Numbered from the stretch's first letter, positions 15,785-25,156 are shown. The stretch is DNA of 64,000 bases from Bacillota bacterium (GCA_023400055.1 JAEXFN010000005.1:235882-299881), one strand, 5' to 3'. Notes: a model not told the origin generated them from the letters alone. Numbers and translations: made by a program.

Positions 15785-17005
15785 ATGCGGAGCCCGGTCT
15801 GGAGCAGGATCAAGGTGTTAGTCGGAGCCTTGGCTGTGACGTTGTTTACGATCTCGTTGATGATTTTCCCGGCGGAAGGGGTCAAAGCGGCCATCGCCGG
15901 ATTGCGGGTCTTCTGGGAAGTGGTTTTGCCGTCGTTGTTGCCGTTTTTCGTATTATCCGAGATTATGCTGGGAATGGGCGTGGTCCATTTCCTGGGAGTA
16001 TTGTTGGAGCCGTTGATGCGGCCGCTCTTCAATGTGCCGGGCATCGGGGCCTTCGCCCTCTCGATGGGGCTGGCCGCCGGCTATCCGATGGACGCGGTGA
16101 TCACCGGCAAGTTCCGGCGCAGCGGAATGTGCACCCGGATCGAGGGGGAACGGCTGCTGTCCTTCACCAATACCGCCGACCCGCTGTTCATCTTCGGCGC
16201 GGTGGCGGTGGGCATGTTCGGCCGGCCCGACCTGGGGGCGGTTTTGGCCATCGCCCACTATGTCTCCAGTTTCAGCGTGGGCGTGGTCTTTAAATTCTAT
16301 AAGAAGACGCCCGTCGCTGAGCAGCAAAACCCGGAGGTTTTTGAAAAGGGCATGCTGCGCCGGGCGGTACGGGCCCTATTCAAAGCGCGCCACGATGACG
16401 GCCGGCCCATCGGCCAGTTGATCGGCGACGCGACCAAGGAATCCATCAGCACGCTGCTGATGATCGGCGGTTTCATCACCCTGTTCGCGGTGATGGTGCG
16501 GATGATGGCCATCTTTCAAGTGATGGGCGCGGTCACGCCGCTGATCGGCGGCGTCCTGCGGCTGTTCGGGCTCGATCCCCATCTCGCCGCGGCGGTCTTC
16601 AACGGCTTGCTGGAGATCGACCTGGGGACGCTGGTAACCAGCGTCACCGCGGCGCCGCTCCTGGATAAACTGATGGTTGCCAGCTGGATCATCGCCTGGA
16701 GCGGGCTGTCGGTTCATTGCCAGGTGGCCAGCGTGATCCATGACACCGACATCGGGATGGGGCCGTATGTAGTCGCCCGGTTCCTGCACGGCATCTTCGC
16801 CGCCTTTTACACCTGGCTGATGCTGGGGCCGCTGGCCATGGTCTTCGCTCCTTTGCACCGGGCCACCGCCGCCGGGTCGTGGAACCCCATCGACCGGATC
16901 GTGCTCTCCGGCCGACAGATGCTGGTGGTCCTGGGGATCCTGCTCGTAGCGTCACTGGCGGTTTATGTTTCGAAACGCTACACTTTGGTGCGGATCAAGA
17001 AGTAG
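15785..17005 (+). CDS. ylbJ: YlbJ-like sporulation integral membrane protein
   Basis: A 406-residue polytopic membrane protein with nucleoside-recognition (Gate)-type segments. Marks of YlbJ are WEVVLPSLLPFFVLSEIMLGMGVVHFLG, then SMGLAAGYPMDAVITGKFRR, then LLSFTNTADPLFIFGAVAVGMF in the first half. The second half has STLLMIGGFITLFAVM and ASWIIAWSGLSVHCQVASVI. In Bacillus, YlbJ is made in the mother cell and is needed for spore cortex formation. Its presence suggests the organism forms endospores. AGGAGG sits 7 nt before ATG 15785; the TTG at 15779 is less likely. It is followed by a strong terminator, so monocistronic. Confidence 0.85.
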   Translation: MRSPVWSRIKVLVGALAVTLFTISLMIFPAEGVKAAIAGLRVFWEVVLPSLLPFFVLSEIMLGMGVVHFLGVLLEPLMRPLFNVPGIGAFALSMGLAAGYPMDAVITGKFRRSGMCTRIEGERLLSFTNTADPLFIFGAVAVGMFGRPDLGAVLAIAHYVSSFSVGVVFKFYKKTPVAEQQNPEVFEKGMLRRAVRALFKARHDDGRPIGQLIGDATKESISTLLMIGGFITLFAVMVRMMAIFQVMGAVTPLIGGVLRLFGLDPHLAAAVFNGLLEIDLGTLVTSVTAAPLLDKLMVASWIIAWSGLSVHCQVASVIHDTDIGMGPYVVARFLHGIFAAFYTWLMLGPLAMVFAPLHRATAAGSWNPIDRIVLSGRQMLVVLGILLVASLAVYVSKRYTLVRIKK

Positions 17006-17057
17006 GACCGGCGCGCCGGGGTTTCGGGGAGCGGTTTATCAAAACGCTTGAAGATTG

Positions 17058-17080
17058 AGCCGTCGGGGGACGGCTTTTTT
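17058..17080 (+). terminator. intrinsic terminator after ylbJ
   Basis: AGCCGTC (17058-17064), GGGG loop, GACGGCT, continuing into six T residues (17075-17080). Confidence 0.85.
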
Positions 17081-17278
17081 GATGGAGCCGCGGCGGAGTG
17101 ATTATTAAAAGAACGTAAAAAGGCAGTCCTTCCTGACGATAATTACGACGACCGGCAGGGAAAAATAGCCAGCAGTCGAAGATCCATATGGATTCCGGTT
17201 CGCTTGGAGTTGCGGCACCGGACTGTCGCCATTCAGCGGTCCAAGACGATTTGAGAACAGCCAAGGGGGCGCGAGCAT

Positions 17279-18139
17279 TTGCGGGATTTCGTAGCACTGC
17301 GGGGCCGGGACCTGACCGAACGGGAACTGGGACAGCTTCGCGAACTGGATGAAGTTTGTTCGCGGCATGAGCCCCTAAGTTTGAAATTGAACTGGGAGAT
17401 GCTAGAGGAACGCCCAGCAGCCGAAACCAATGACTTTCTGTATTACGACGATAACGGCCGGTTGGTCGGCTTCCTGGGCCTCTACGGTTTATCATCGCAA
17501 GCGCGGGAGATCGAGGTCACCGGGATGGTCCATCCCGACTATCGCCGGCAGGGGATCTTCGGCCGCCTCTTTGCCGCCGGCGAGCGGGAGTGCCGAGCCC
17601 GGGGGGTGGAGCGGCTCTTGCTCATCAGCGAGCGCGCTTCGGCCGCGGGAATCGTTTTTGCCAAAAAGAACGGTGCTTATGCTTTTTCCGAGTACCGGAT
17701 GCGCTTCAGCGGAGACAGCATCCCCGACTTTCCCCGGCACGGCCTCGAGCTGCGGGGGGCGACCGTCGCCGATCTGCCGGTTCTGCAACAGCTCGATGCG
17801 GACTGCTTTGGCCTGGACGAAGCTGAAGCCGGCGTACTGGAACGTGAACGTTTGGAATCGTCCTATGTCGTGGAACTGGCGGGGCGGATTATCGGCAAGA
17901 TCGGCGCCCTGCGGGAAGGGGAAGACGGTTACATCTTTGGCTTTGGAATCTATCCTGAGCACCGCGGCCTGGGTTATGGCAGGGAAGCGTTGAGCCTGAT
18001 GCTCCAGCGGGTCGTCGCCCAATCGCCGCGATCGGTGTTGCTGGAGGTGGCGGTCCAAAACGAGCGGGCTTTGTCGCTGTACAAGTCCTGCGGATTTAAA
18101 GAAGTCACAGTCTATGATTATTATGAGATCGTGCTGTAA
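17279..18139 (+). CDS. two-domain GNAT-family N-acetyltransferase
   Basis: 286 residues containing two GNAT folds. The first has the acetyl-CoA loop in TGMVHPDYRRQGIFGRLFAAGE (about residues 83-105), and the second in FGIYPEHRGLGYGREALSLML (about 222-242), followed by LLEVAVQNERALSLYKSCGF. Both keep the Q/RxxGxG/A pattern, so either may bind acetyl-CoA. The substrate is unknown. The first codon appears to be TTG 17279, with AAGGGGG upstream; no ATG in the first 40 codons fits. Nitroreductase and DJ-1/PfpI genes follow in the same direction with 84- and 72-nt gaps. Confidence 0.8.
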   Translation: MRDFVALRGRDLTERELGQLRELDEVCSRHEPLSLKLNWEMLEERPAAETNDFLYYDDNGRLVGFLGLYGLSSQAREIEVTGMVHPDYRRQGIFGRLFAAGERECRARGVERLLLISERASAAGIVFAKKNGAYAFSEYRMRFSGDSIPDFPRHGLELRGATVADLPVLQQLDADCFGLDEAEAGVLERERLESSYVVELAGRIIGKIGALREGEDGYIFGFGIYPEHRGLGYGREALSLMLQRVVAQSPRSVLLEVAVQNERALSLYKSCGFKEVTVYDYYEIVL

Positions 18140-18223
18140 CGACAACATCCTCCAAGCGGGCTAAATCGCCGAACGGTTCGCCACAAGGGGAGTTGAGCGG
18201 AGCCGAAAGGAGAGAACCTTGCG

Positions 18224-18763
18224 ATGATTCCATCGATTAGAAACCGGCGCAGCATCCGGAAATACCGCGATCAGCCGGTAACGGACGACCTGGTGCTGCA
18301 AGTCCTGGAAAGCGCCAGAATGGCGCCGTCCGGCGATAATACCCAACCCTGGCACTTCATCGTGGTCCGGGAGGAATACACCCGGCAAAAACTGGCCGAG
18401 GCCGCGCATAAGCAGGGCTGGATGCTTGCGGCGCCGGTCTTCATCGTGGTGGTCGCCGACATCCGGGTCCGAATCAAGGACGGCCGGGAGATCGCCCTGG
18501 ACGAAACCAGCCCCGAATTTGAGCTGAAGCAGATTATCCGCGATACGGCCATCGCCATCGAGCATCTGGTGCTGGAAGCGGAAAGCCTGGGTCTGGGAAC
18601 GTGCTGGGTGGCCTGGTACACCCAGGCGGCGCTCCGGCCGATCCTGAACATCCCGGCCGACAAGTATGTGGTCGGCATCATCCCGTTGGGTTATCCGGAT
18701 GAAACGCCACCGGCGCGGCCCCGTAAAAAACTGGCGACGCTGGTCCGCTACGAACATTGGTGA
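18224..18763 (+). CDS. nitroreductase-family flavoprotein
   Basis: A 179-residue compact nitroreductase. FMN-binding signs are IRNRRSIRKYRDQPV at the N-terminus and MAPSGDNTQPWHFIVV, then AIAIEHLVLEAESLGLGTCWV and VVGIIPLGYPDETPPARPRKKL at the end, typical of the clostridial short nitroreductase group. It accepts electrons from NAD(P)H and reduces an unknown acceptor. AAAGGAGAG lies ahead of the ATG. It differs from the nitroreductase at 14159 and belongs to another subgroup. Confidence 0.85.
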   Translation: MIPSIRNRRSIRKYRDQPVTDDLVLQVLESARMAPSGDNTQPWHFIVVREEYTRQKLAEAAHKQGWMLAAPVFIVVVADIRVRIKDGREIALDETSPEFELKQIIRDTAIAIEHLVLEAESLGLGTCWVAWYTQAALRPILNIPADKYVVGIIPLGYPDETPPARPRKKLATLVRYEHW

Positions 18764-18835
18764 GTCCGGCGCCGCTCATGGCGGTCGCGGGTGGACTCGG
18801 AGGGCAGCACGTTTTGATAAAGGGGGAGGGTAACC

Positions 18836-19450
18836 ATGGAGCTACTGGTTTGGCTGTTTAACGACTTTGAGACCTTGGATGCCTTTGGGCCGGTGGAGGT
18901 GCTGGGAAAGCTGCCCGGTCCGACGGAGATCCGTTTCATCTCCTTGCACGGCGGAATCGTGACCAGCGCCCAGCGGGTCCCGGTAGTCACCGAGCGCTAT
19001 GATCTGCGTCGGCCGGGCGAGGGGTTCATTTTGCTGATCCCCGGCGGAATGGGCACCCGCAAGGAAATCGATCACGAGCCGCTCTTGCAAGCCCTGGGAC
19101 AGCTGGCCCGCTCCGCCGGTCATATCCTGGCGGTCTGTACCGGAGCGGCGCTGCTGGCCAAGACCGGGTTGCTGGATCGGAAGGAAGCCACTTCCAACAA
19201 GTTGGCCTTCGACTGGGTGGCCGGACAGGGACCGGACGTGCAGTGGGTCCGCAAGGCGCGCTGGGTCCGGGCGGGCAATATTTATACTTCATCGGGAGTG
19301 TCGGCCGGAATCGATATGGCGCTGGGATTCGTGGCCGACCAATGCGGCTCCGGCGCGGCGGAACGGATCGCCGCCGGGATCGAATACCTATGGAACCGGG
19401 ATCGCGCGGCGGATCCGTTCTGGAATGCCGCGGCGCCGAAACCGGTTTAA
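18836..19450 (+). CDS. DJ-1/PfpI-family protein
   Basis: A 204-residue protein of the class I glutamine amidotransferase-like DJ-1/PfpI family. The nucleophile-elbow Cys lies in ILAVCTGAALLAKTGLL (about residue 99). The early acidic residue in DAFGPVEVLG and the IPGGMGTRKEID loop complete the typical site, and SSGVSAGIDMALGFV is the isonitrile hydratase/ThiJ-like signature. The layout is nearest to the isonitrile hydratase and AraC-linked PfpI subgroup. The substrate is unknown. The ribosome site AGGGGGAGGG is strong. It is the last gene of a short run, with a 570-nt gap to dinB. Confidence 0.8.
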   Translation: MELLVWLFNDFETLDAFGPVEVLGKLPGPTEIRFISLHGGIVTSAQRVPVVTERYDLRRPGEGFILLIPGGMGTRKEIDHEPLLQALGQLARSAGHILAVCTGAALLAKTGLLDRKEATSNKLAFDWVAGQGPDVQWVRKARWVRAGNIYTSSGVSAGIDMALGFVADQCGSGAAERIAAGIEYLWNRDRAADPFWNAAAPKPV

Positions 19451-19812
19451 AGAGGACTGCGCATCGGCTGGGCCGGGGTTCAAATTCAACCGGAAGTATT
19501 TCAAAAGGTCATGGAAGAGGCGGCGGCCCTGCGGCAAAAGCGGCGCGCCGTTGCGGATGGCCTTGCCAATCGCTGGCCCGGTCATCGCCGACCACGGCGA
19601 CTACGACCGCAACCGTTCGCCGGGGTGCGACGTCCGTTGGCCGGGGTGTTGCCGGATTTCCATTGCTTTCTATCGTCCGAATACGGTCATGCGTCCTGGT
19701 CTGAGAAAAAAACCGGGGCGCATTTCTATGCGCTCCCGGAGGATGAGTTAGCTTTATCGGGGCCATTCGGGCGATTGTTATACGTTGCGTCATGCGCCAA
19801 TAAAATTCTTCT
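19451..19812. other. gap without a recognisable gene
   Basis: Overlapping short frames exist on both strands. One contains GWAGVQIQPEVFQKVMEEAAALRQ and another, out of frame, VIADHGDYDRN; the two could be scraps of one decayed gene. There is no ribosome site and no intact family, so no gene is called. Confidence 0.35.
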
Positions 19813-19840
19813 TGACGAACGTGTGTTCGTGTGTCATGAT
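19813..19840 (+). promoter_or_regulatory. SOS (LexA) box overlapping a promoter upstream of dinB
   Basis: CGAACGTGTGTTCG (19816-19829) is a perfect match to the Gram-positive LexA/DinR site CGAAC-N4-GTTCG. It overlaps TTGACG (19813-19818), with CATGAT (19835-19840) 16 nt downstream as a possible -10. The next plus-strand gene is DNA polymerase IV at 20021, a known SOS-regulated gene in many bacteria, giving a leader of about 175 nt. Confidence 0.75.
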
Positions 19841-20020
19841 CAAGATGAGGTCGCCGACCGAACCGGTTAAAAGCCATCGAATAAAAGTCTTTTGAATCGG
19901 AAAATCGCTGGCAGAGAGTTTTGAAACGACTCCATCCCGCGTTTTTCTGAGCTTTTGCGAGGACCTGACCTTCGGACAACGTTTATCATAATGCCTTTCA
20001 TTGTGGGAGAATAGTTGCGC

Positions 20021-21250
20021 ATGGAGCGGAAGATTCTGCATATCGATATGGATGCCTTTTTTGCCGCCGTGGAACAGTTGGACGATCCGGCGCTGCGCGG
20101 CAAACCGGTGATCGTCGGCGGCGATCCGCGGGCGCGCGGGGTCGTCTCAACCTGCTCCTATGAGGCGCGCAAGTTCGGGGTGCATTCGGCGATGCCGCTC
20201 CGCGAGGCCTACCGCCGCTGCCCGCAAGGGATCTTCGTGCCGGTGCGGGGCGCCCGTTACGTCCAGGCTTCGCGGCAGATCATGAAGATCCTGGCCGATT
20301 TCACGCCGCTGGTGGAGCCGCTTTCGCTGGACGAGGCGTTCCTCGACTTGACCGGTTCGGAACGGATTTTCGGCCCGGTGGAAGCGATCGGCCGCCGCAT
20401 CCTGGAGCGAATCGCCGGCGAGGTCGGTTTGTCGGCCTCGGTGGGGATCGCGCCCAATAAATTCCTGGCCAAGTTGGCCTCGGATCTTCGCAAACCGCAG
20501 GGGTTCGTGGTGATCACCCCCCAAAACCGGCCGGAAATCCTGGCGGATCTGCCGGTCAGCAAATTGTGGGGCGTCGGTCCCAAAACCGAGGAACAGCTGT
20601 TGGGAATGGGGATTCGTACCATCGGCATGCTGGGGCGGGTCGATCCGCAGTTGCTGGTGGAACGCTTCGGCGAGATGGGCGGTCAGCTGTACCGCCTGGC
20701 CCATGGCATCGATGCGCGGCCGGTAATTACCGAGGACGAGATCAAAAGCATCGGGCAGGAGATTACTTTTCAGGAAGACACCGATGATCGGGAGTTCCTG
20801 GCCGGAGTCTTGCTCTGGCAGAGCGATCAGGTGGCCCGCAGGTTGCGGCGGCATCGCCTGAAGGGCCGGACCATTACCGTGAAGATCCGGGACAGCGATT
20901 TCAAAACCTTCACCAAACGGCTGACCGTGCCCGAACCGACCGATTTCGAGGAGAAGATCTACCGGAAAGGGTTGCAGCTGGCGCAACAGTTGCGGTGGGG
21001 CGGACGCAAGGTACGGTTGATCGGGGTCAGCGTCAGCGGGTTCGACAGCATCGAGTCCAGCCAGTTGAATCTGTTCGGGACGGAGGAAAGCCAGGAGTCC
21101 GCCAGGGATCTGGAACGGTTGCATCAGGCCCTGGATGGATTGCGGGATCGCTTCGGCGACGGGATCATCACCAAGGCCAGCATCCTGCGGCTCAAGGGGA
21201 CGGTCCGCCGCCGTAGCCTGGATGACGAGGGGGAGGGCGATTCGGATTGA
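20021..21250 (+). CDS. dinB: DNA polymerase IV (Y-family translesion polymerase)
   Basis: 409 residues, a full-length Y-family polymerase. Catalytic carboxylates are D9 in LHIDMDAFFAAVEQ and the DE of SLDEAFLDLTG. The steric-gate region, SYEARKFGVHSAMP and SVGIAPNKFLAKLASDLRKPQG are diagnostic. The thumb HhH motif reads LWGVGPKTEEQLLGMGI. A little-finger domain follows, and the sliding-clamp peptide QLNLF is near the C-terminus. It copies past damaged bases without proofreading. The ATG at 20021 starts the fold; an in-frame TTG at 20015 is closer to GGGAGA and is an alternative. An SOS box lies upstream. Confidence 0.92.
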   Translation: MERKILHIDMDAFFAAVEQLDDPALRGKPVIVGGDPRARGVVSTCSYEARKFGVHSAMPLREAYRRCPQGIFVPVRGARYVQASRQIMKILADFTPLVEPLSLDEAFLDLTGSERIFGPVEAIGRRILERIAGEVGLSASVGIAPNKFLAKLASDLRKPQGFVVITPQNRPEILADLPVSKLWGVGPKTEEQLLGMGIRTIGMLGRVDPQLLVERFGEMGGQLYRLAHGIDARPVITEDEIKSIGQEITFQEDTDDREFLAGVLLWQSDQVARRLRRHRLKGRTITVKIRDSDFKTFTKRLTVPEPTDFEEKIYRKGLQLAQQLRWGGRKVRLIGVSVSGFDSIESSQLNLFGTEESQESARDLERLHQALDGLRDRFGDGIITKASILRLKGTVRRRSLDDEGEGDSD

Positions 21251-21295
21251 GGGGATGGAAGGGTGCGGCCGGGTCGGCGATTCCCGGTCCGAAGC

Positions 21296-22369
21296 TCAGG
21301 AAAGCTGCCGGGGAATCAAGCGGGGCCGGCGGAGAGCGAAGCGGATGGGAAGCGACGCGCCTTTGGGCAAGGAGGCATGTTCCTTCCCGACCAGCGCCCG
21401 GAGCGTGACCGCTCCCACCCGTAGATTGAGGCGCAGCATATACCCGAGATAGTCCAGCTCCTCGATGGTGGCGGCCATTTCTGACGCACCCGACGGGTCC
21501 GGCAGAATCTCTTCGGGCCGGACGATCAGCCAATAGGCGCCGGGGACGATGCCTGGCGCTCGCTCATGAGCGCAGGCCAGTTTGGGGATTGCGGCGGCCT
21601 CAAATTCGATGGCGAAGCCGGGTCCGGTACCGGCCGTCACTCGGACCGGCAGCAGGTTGGCCTCGCCGAAGAAGCTGGCAACGAACGGGCTGGCCGGTTC
21701 CTCGTAAATCGTCCGGGCATCGGCTACCTGCAAGATCCGGCCGCCGCGCATCACCGCCAGACGGTCGGAGAGAGCCAGCGCCTCTTCCTGCTGGTGGCTG
21801 ACGAAGATGAAGGTCGCGCCCAACTGACGCTGCCATTGCTTGAGTTCGCCCGCCAACTGTTGCCGGAGCAGGAAGTCGATGGAGGAGAAGGGCTCGTCGA
21901 GCAGCAGCAGGAAGGGGCGGGGCGCCAACGAGCGCGCCAGAGCCACCCGTTGCCGTTCGCCGCCGGAGAGCCGGTCCAGCTTGCGTCCGGCCAGTTCCGC
22001 CAGGTGAAAGACGGCCAGCAGCTCGTCGACCCGGTCCCGGCGTTCTTTGCCGGGCAGCCGTTGGATTTTGAGGCCGTACTCGATGTTTTGGTAAACCGAG
22101 AGATGCGGGAAGAGCGCATAATCCTGAAAGACCATGCCGATCCGGCGCCGGGACGGCGGCAGCCCGGTGATATCGGTGCCGTCCAGGATGATCCGGCCGC
22201 TGTCCGGTTTTTCCAGCCCGCTGATCAGCCGCAGCAGCGTGGTTTTGCCACAGCCGCTCGGCCCGACTAGGGCGAAGAATTCATCGCGCCGGATCGCCAG
22301 TTCGGCCTGGAGCCGGAATTCGGGGTAGTTTTTCTCGATCGTGAATTGCAGCAATACGTCATGGCTCAA
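21296..22369 (-). CDS. thiQ: thiamine ABC transporter ATP-binding protein
   Basis: About 357 residues. The ABC ATPase domain has Walker A GPSGCGKTT, Q-loop VFQDYALFPHLSV, signature LSGGERQRVALARSL, Walker B LLLLDEPFSSID and H-loop FVSHQQEEAL. The C-terminal 120 residues are an OB-type regulatory domain, as in the iron/thiamine/spermidine importer group. Gene order and the TPP riboswitch make it the thiamine importer ATPase. TTG 22369 has GGAGGA 9 nt upstream; ATG 22390 lacks a ribosome site but is possible. Last gene of the thiB-thiP-thiQ operon. Confidence 0.8.
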   Translation of the reverse strand: MSHDVLLQFTIEKNYPEFRLQAELAIRRDEFFALVGPSGCGKTTLLRLISGLEKPDSGRIILDGTDITGLPPSRRRIGMVFQDYALFPHLSVYQNIEYGLKIQRLPGKERRDRVDELLAVFHLAELAGRKLDRLSGGERQRVALARSLAPRPFLLLLDEPFSSIDFLLRQQLAGELKQWQRQLGATFIFVSHQQEEALALSDRLAVMRGGRILQVADARTIYEEPASPFVASFFGEANLLPVRVTAGTGPGFAIEFEAAAIPKLACAHERAPGIVPGAYWLIVRPEEILPDPSGASEMAATIEELDYLGYMLRLNLRVGAVTLRALVGKEHASLPKGASLPIRFALRRPRLIPRQLS

Positions 22370-22417
22370 AGTGGCCAATCCTCCATCCATGAGCGCGTTC
22401 CGGCCGGAGCGCTCAAT

Positions 22418-24058
22418 TTATTGCGGATAATGCTCCCCGCCGGAGCCGCGCACTTGGCTCTGAGCTCCCAGGTAAAGCAGGAGCGAAATGAGGATAAACA
22501 AGGTTCCCAGGGCGGTGGCCGCCGGGAAATGATAATGGCCGATCAGGCGGTAAATGGCCACCGGCAGGGTGACGAGCTCGCCTTTTCCCAGCACCAGCAC
22601 GGCGGAGAGATCGCCCAGCGAGATGGCTGCGGCGTAGCTGAATCCGGTCTGCAGGGGCTTCAGCATCAACGGCAATTCCACCCGCAGGAAGGTTTCCAGC
22701 GCTCCCGCTCCGAGGAGTGCCGAAGCGTCGGTCAAGGAGCGGCCCAGTTCGCGGCGGGCGGTGCGCAACACCGAGTAGACCAACGGAAAGGCCAAAAAGA
22801 TCTGCGCCCAGATTATCAGCGCCCAACTGGGCAGCAGCGAACCGGCCCACCCCGATAACCCGGTGGAAAAAGTCAGGAAGGACACTCCCAGCGGCAATTG
22901 GCAGAGCAGGTCGATCCAGCCCCAGGGTTGTTCGCGGCGCAACCAGGCCAGGAGATAAGCGAGTATCACCGTGATGATTGCGGCGCATACGGCAATGGCC
23001 AGGCTGACTCCGAGGACCGTCGTAAAACTCTGGCCGATGGCGAAGGAAAACTCGGTTCCCAGCAGCGAAGCATAATTCTCCAGCGTCAATCCGCCGCCGC
23101 TCAGTTTCCGGAAGGAGCGGATGATCACCGCCAGCAAGGGGCTCATAAAAAAGAAGGTAATCGTCGCCAGATAGATCAGGAAGAGCGCGGCGGCCCTGGG
23201 ATTCCGCCGCCAGCTCAGGCCGGGCCGGCTGATCTGAAAATTGGCGTACGCCGGCGCCGAACGGGTCAGCACGCCTTGAAGCGCAAGCACCCCGGCCAGC
23301 AGCACCATCTGCAGCGCGGCGATGGTGGCGGCGCCGTTCAGATTCAGCTTGCTGTTGTATTCGATATAGATGAGAACCTCGAAAGTCTTATAGAGATAAC
23401 CGCCGAGGATTAGGACCACCGTGAAACTGAGGAACGAATAGAGAAACACCATGGTGAAGAGGTAAGCGGCGGTGGGACGCAACAGCGGCCAGACGATGCG
23501 GACCCAGGTCCGCCAGGGACCGGCCCCTAGAAGCTCGGAAGCCTCATTCAAACGCGGATCGATCTTCTCCCAGCGCTCGCCGAGCACCCGCAGGCAGAAG
23601 GCGAAGTTGTAAAAGACGTTGGCCAGGATAATCCCCCAAAAGCTGTAGAGGTAATTCATCTCCCAGGCATTGCCGGGGAACAGCCCGGTCAGCCAGTGGT
23701 TGAAGACGCCGTTTTTGCCGTAGAAGATCACCAGGCCCAGCACGACCAGGATCCCCGGGAGCATGAAGGGGATCGCCAGCCAGCTGCGGAGCAGTTGTTT
23801 GCCAGGGAAATCGTAGCGGCCGAAGAAGTAGGCGCCGGGCAGCGCCACCAGCAAGCTGCAAGCGGCGCTGAGCAAAGCTTCGTTCAGTGAAAAAAGCAGG
23901 GTGTTCCGGAAAACCCCCGATCCGATGAACTGCCATAGGCCGACCCAGGCCCCTCTGCCGAGGAAGGCCCGGGCCAGCAGCATGATGACCGGCAAATAGA
24001 AGCCGCCGCCGATCGCGATGCCGATCAGCAGGTTTTGTCCGAGGTTTCGCTTTGACAA
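22418..24058 (-). CDS. thiP: thiamine ABC transporter permease, fused double unit
   Basis: 546 residues with about 12 membrane segments, made of two consecutive permease halves, as in ThiP and ferric-iron permeases. Each half has the EAA loop that docks the ATPase: NEASELLGAGPWRTWVRIVWPLLRP in the first half and TDASALLGAGALETFLRVELPLMLKP in the second. It forms the inner-membrane channel of the thiamine importer. The first codon seems to be TTG 24058, only 22 nt after the binding-protein stop, with no strong ribosome site, which suggests translational coupling. Confidence 0.85.
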   Translation of the reverse strand: MSKRNLGQNLLIGIAIGGGFYLPVIMLLARAFLGRGAWVGLWQFIGSGVFRNTLLFSLNEALLSAACSLLVALPGAYFFGRYDFPGKQLLRSWLAIPFMLPGILVVLGLVIFYGKNGVFNHWLTGLFPGNAWEMNYLYSFWGIILANVFYNFAFCLRVLGERWEKIDPRLNEASELLGAGPWRTWVRIVWPLLRPTAAYLFTMVFLYSFLSFTVVLILGGYLYKTFEVLIYIEYNSKLNLNGAATIAALQMVLLAGVLALQGVLTRSAPAYANFQISRPGLSWRRNPRAAALFLIYLATITFFFMSPLLAVIIRSFRKLSGGGLTLENYASLLGTEFSFAIGQSFTTVLGVSLAIAVCAAIITVILAYLLAWLRREQPWGWIDLLCQLPLGVSFLTFSTGLSGWAGSLLPSWALIIWAQIFLAFPLVYSVLRTARRELGRSLTDASALLGAGALETFLRVELPLMLKPLQTGFSYAAAISLGDLSAVLVLGKGELVTLPVAIYRLIGHYHFPAATALGTLFILISLLLYLGAQSQVRGSGGEHYPQ

Positions 24059-24079
24059 TGATGGGTTACACGCCTTGTT

Positions 24080-25090
24080 CTATTGATTAATGGCTTTTTC
24101 CCACTGGGCCAGCCAGCGTTCGAGGTTGGCCTCGACCTTGGCCTGGGGCAGGTTCAAGATCCGGTCCACTTTGGCGGCGATCAGGAAGCTGGGCGGCAGC
24201 GTCACATCGGAACGCACCGGATACATGAATTGCTGTTCGGGAAGGGCGGCCTGAAAATCGGGATCCAGCACGTAATCGGCCAACAGCTTGGCTTCCGCCG
24301 GATGTTTGGTCCCTTTGACGATGCCCATCCCCTCGATCTGGGCGTAAGCCGCTCCGTCGAGGACCAGGGCCTGATATTTCTCGGTTTTCTCATTGATGAG
24401 GTGATACACCGGGCTCGTACCGTAAGACAGGACGATCGGCGCCTCGCCGTTGGTATACATGCCGTAAGCCTCGTCCCATCCCGGCGCAATGGCCAAGATG
24501 TTCTTGCGGAGCGCCCGCCAGTAATCCAGATAACCCTTTTCGCCGTACAAGGCGATGGTGGTCAACAGAAAGACCTGGCCCGGGGAAGAGGTCATCGGGT
24601 TTTCGATGATGATCTTGCCTTTGTAGGCCGGATCGAGCAGATCCTTGTGGGTTTTAGGCACTTGCTTCAGGGCTTCCCGGTTGTAGTTAAAGACGATAAA
24701 ACCGTAATCAAACGGGATCAAGCGGAAACGGGAGTCGAAAATCAGTTCTTTTTTGATGCTGGCGGCCGCCTTGGGGCGATAGGCCTGAAACAGATCCGCT
24801 TTCCCGGCCTTGGCCGCGTAGTTGTTGTCCAGCCCGATGACCAGATCGGCCTGAGGCGACTGCTTTTCTTGCAACAGTTGGTTGAATAAGGGACCGGTGT
24901 CCGAGAACGACCGGAAGTTCACCGCGAAATGGTACTTCTCGGCGAAGTGATTTTTAATCTTGTCGATCAAGGGAACCGGAAAGCTGGAATAAGTATAGAC
25001 CGTCAGCGTCTGGGGGGCGCTGGCGCAGGTTCCGGCCAGGGCGATCAGCATGGCCACCGGAACCAGCAGGCGGAACAGTTTTTTAATCAT
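24080..25090 (-). CDS. thiB: thiamine-binding periplasmic protein
   Basis: A 336-residue binding protein of the iron/thiamine cluster (ThiB/TbpA-like). The signal peptide MIKKLFRLLVPVAMLIALAG leads to a mature part starting near SAPQTLTVYTYSSF. ThiB-like segments include ADLVIGLDNNYAAKA, FDYGFIVFNYN, MTSSPGQVFLLTTI, the aromatic-rich APGWDEAYGMYTNGEAPIVLSYGTSP, and the end FMYPVRSDVTLP. There is a Cys near the signal peptide end, but LAGTC is a poor lipobox, so it is probably soluble in a periplasm. GAGGAGG lies 7 nt before the ATG. A TPP riboswitch controls it from upstream. Confidence 0.85.
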   Translation of the reverse strand: MIKKLFRLLVPVAMLIALAGTCASAPQTLTVYTYSSFPVPLIDKIKNHFAEKYHFAVNFRSFSDTGPLFNQLLQEKQSPQADLVIGLDNNYAAKAGKADLFQAYRPKAAASIKKELIFDSRFRLIPFDYGFIVFNYNREALKQVPKTHKDLLDPAYKGKIIIENPMTSSPGQVFLLTTIALYGEKGYLDYWRALRKNILAIAPGWDEAYGMYTNGEAPIVLSYGTSPVYHLINEKTEKYQALVLDGAAYAQIEGMGIVKGTKHPAEAKLLADYVLDPDFQAALPEQQFMYPVRSDVTLPPSFLIAAKVDRILNLPQAKVEANLERWLAQWEKAINQ

Positions 25091-25130
25091 TGTGAATCCT
25101 CCTCAATCATTGCGGAGCGGCTCCCAAACA

Positions 25131-25156
25131 AAAACCCCCTTTTCGCAAAGGGGGGT
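25131..25156 (-). terminator. riboswitch-linked intrinsic terminator
   Basis: Read on the minus strand: ACCCCCCTTT, short GCG loop, AAAGGGGGT and a T-run. It lies between the TPP aptamer and the thiB ribosome site, the position for transcription attenuation. Confidence 0.8.

Noticed and set aside
19509..19979. Minus-strand gene upstream of dinB driven by the SOS box
   Set aside because: Composition is not protein-like, with no start signal; the SOS box orientation and -10 fit dinB better.
21296..25090. Ferric-iron importer (FbpABC)
   Set aside because: Families overlap, but the TPP riboswitch directly upstream and ThiB-like aromatic motifs favour thiamine.
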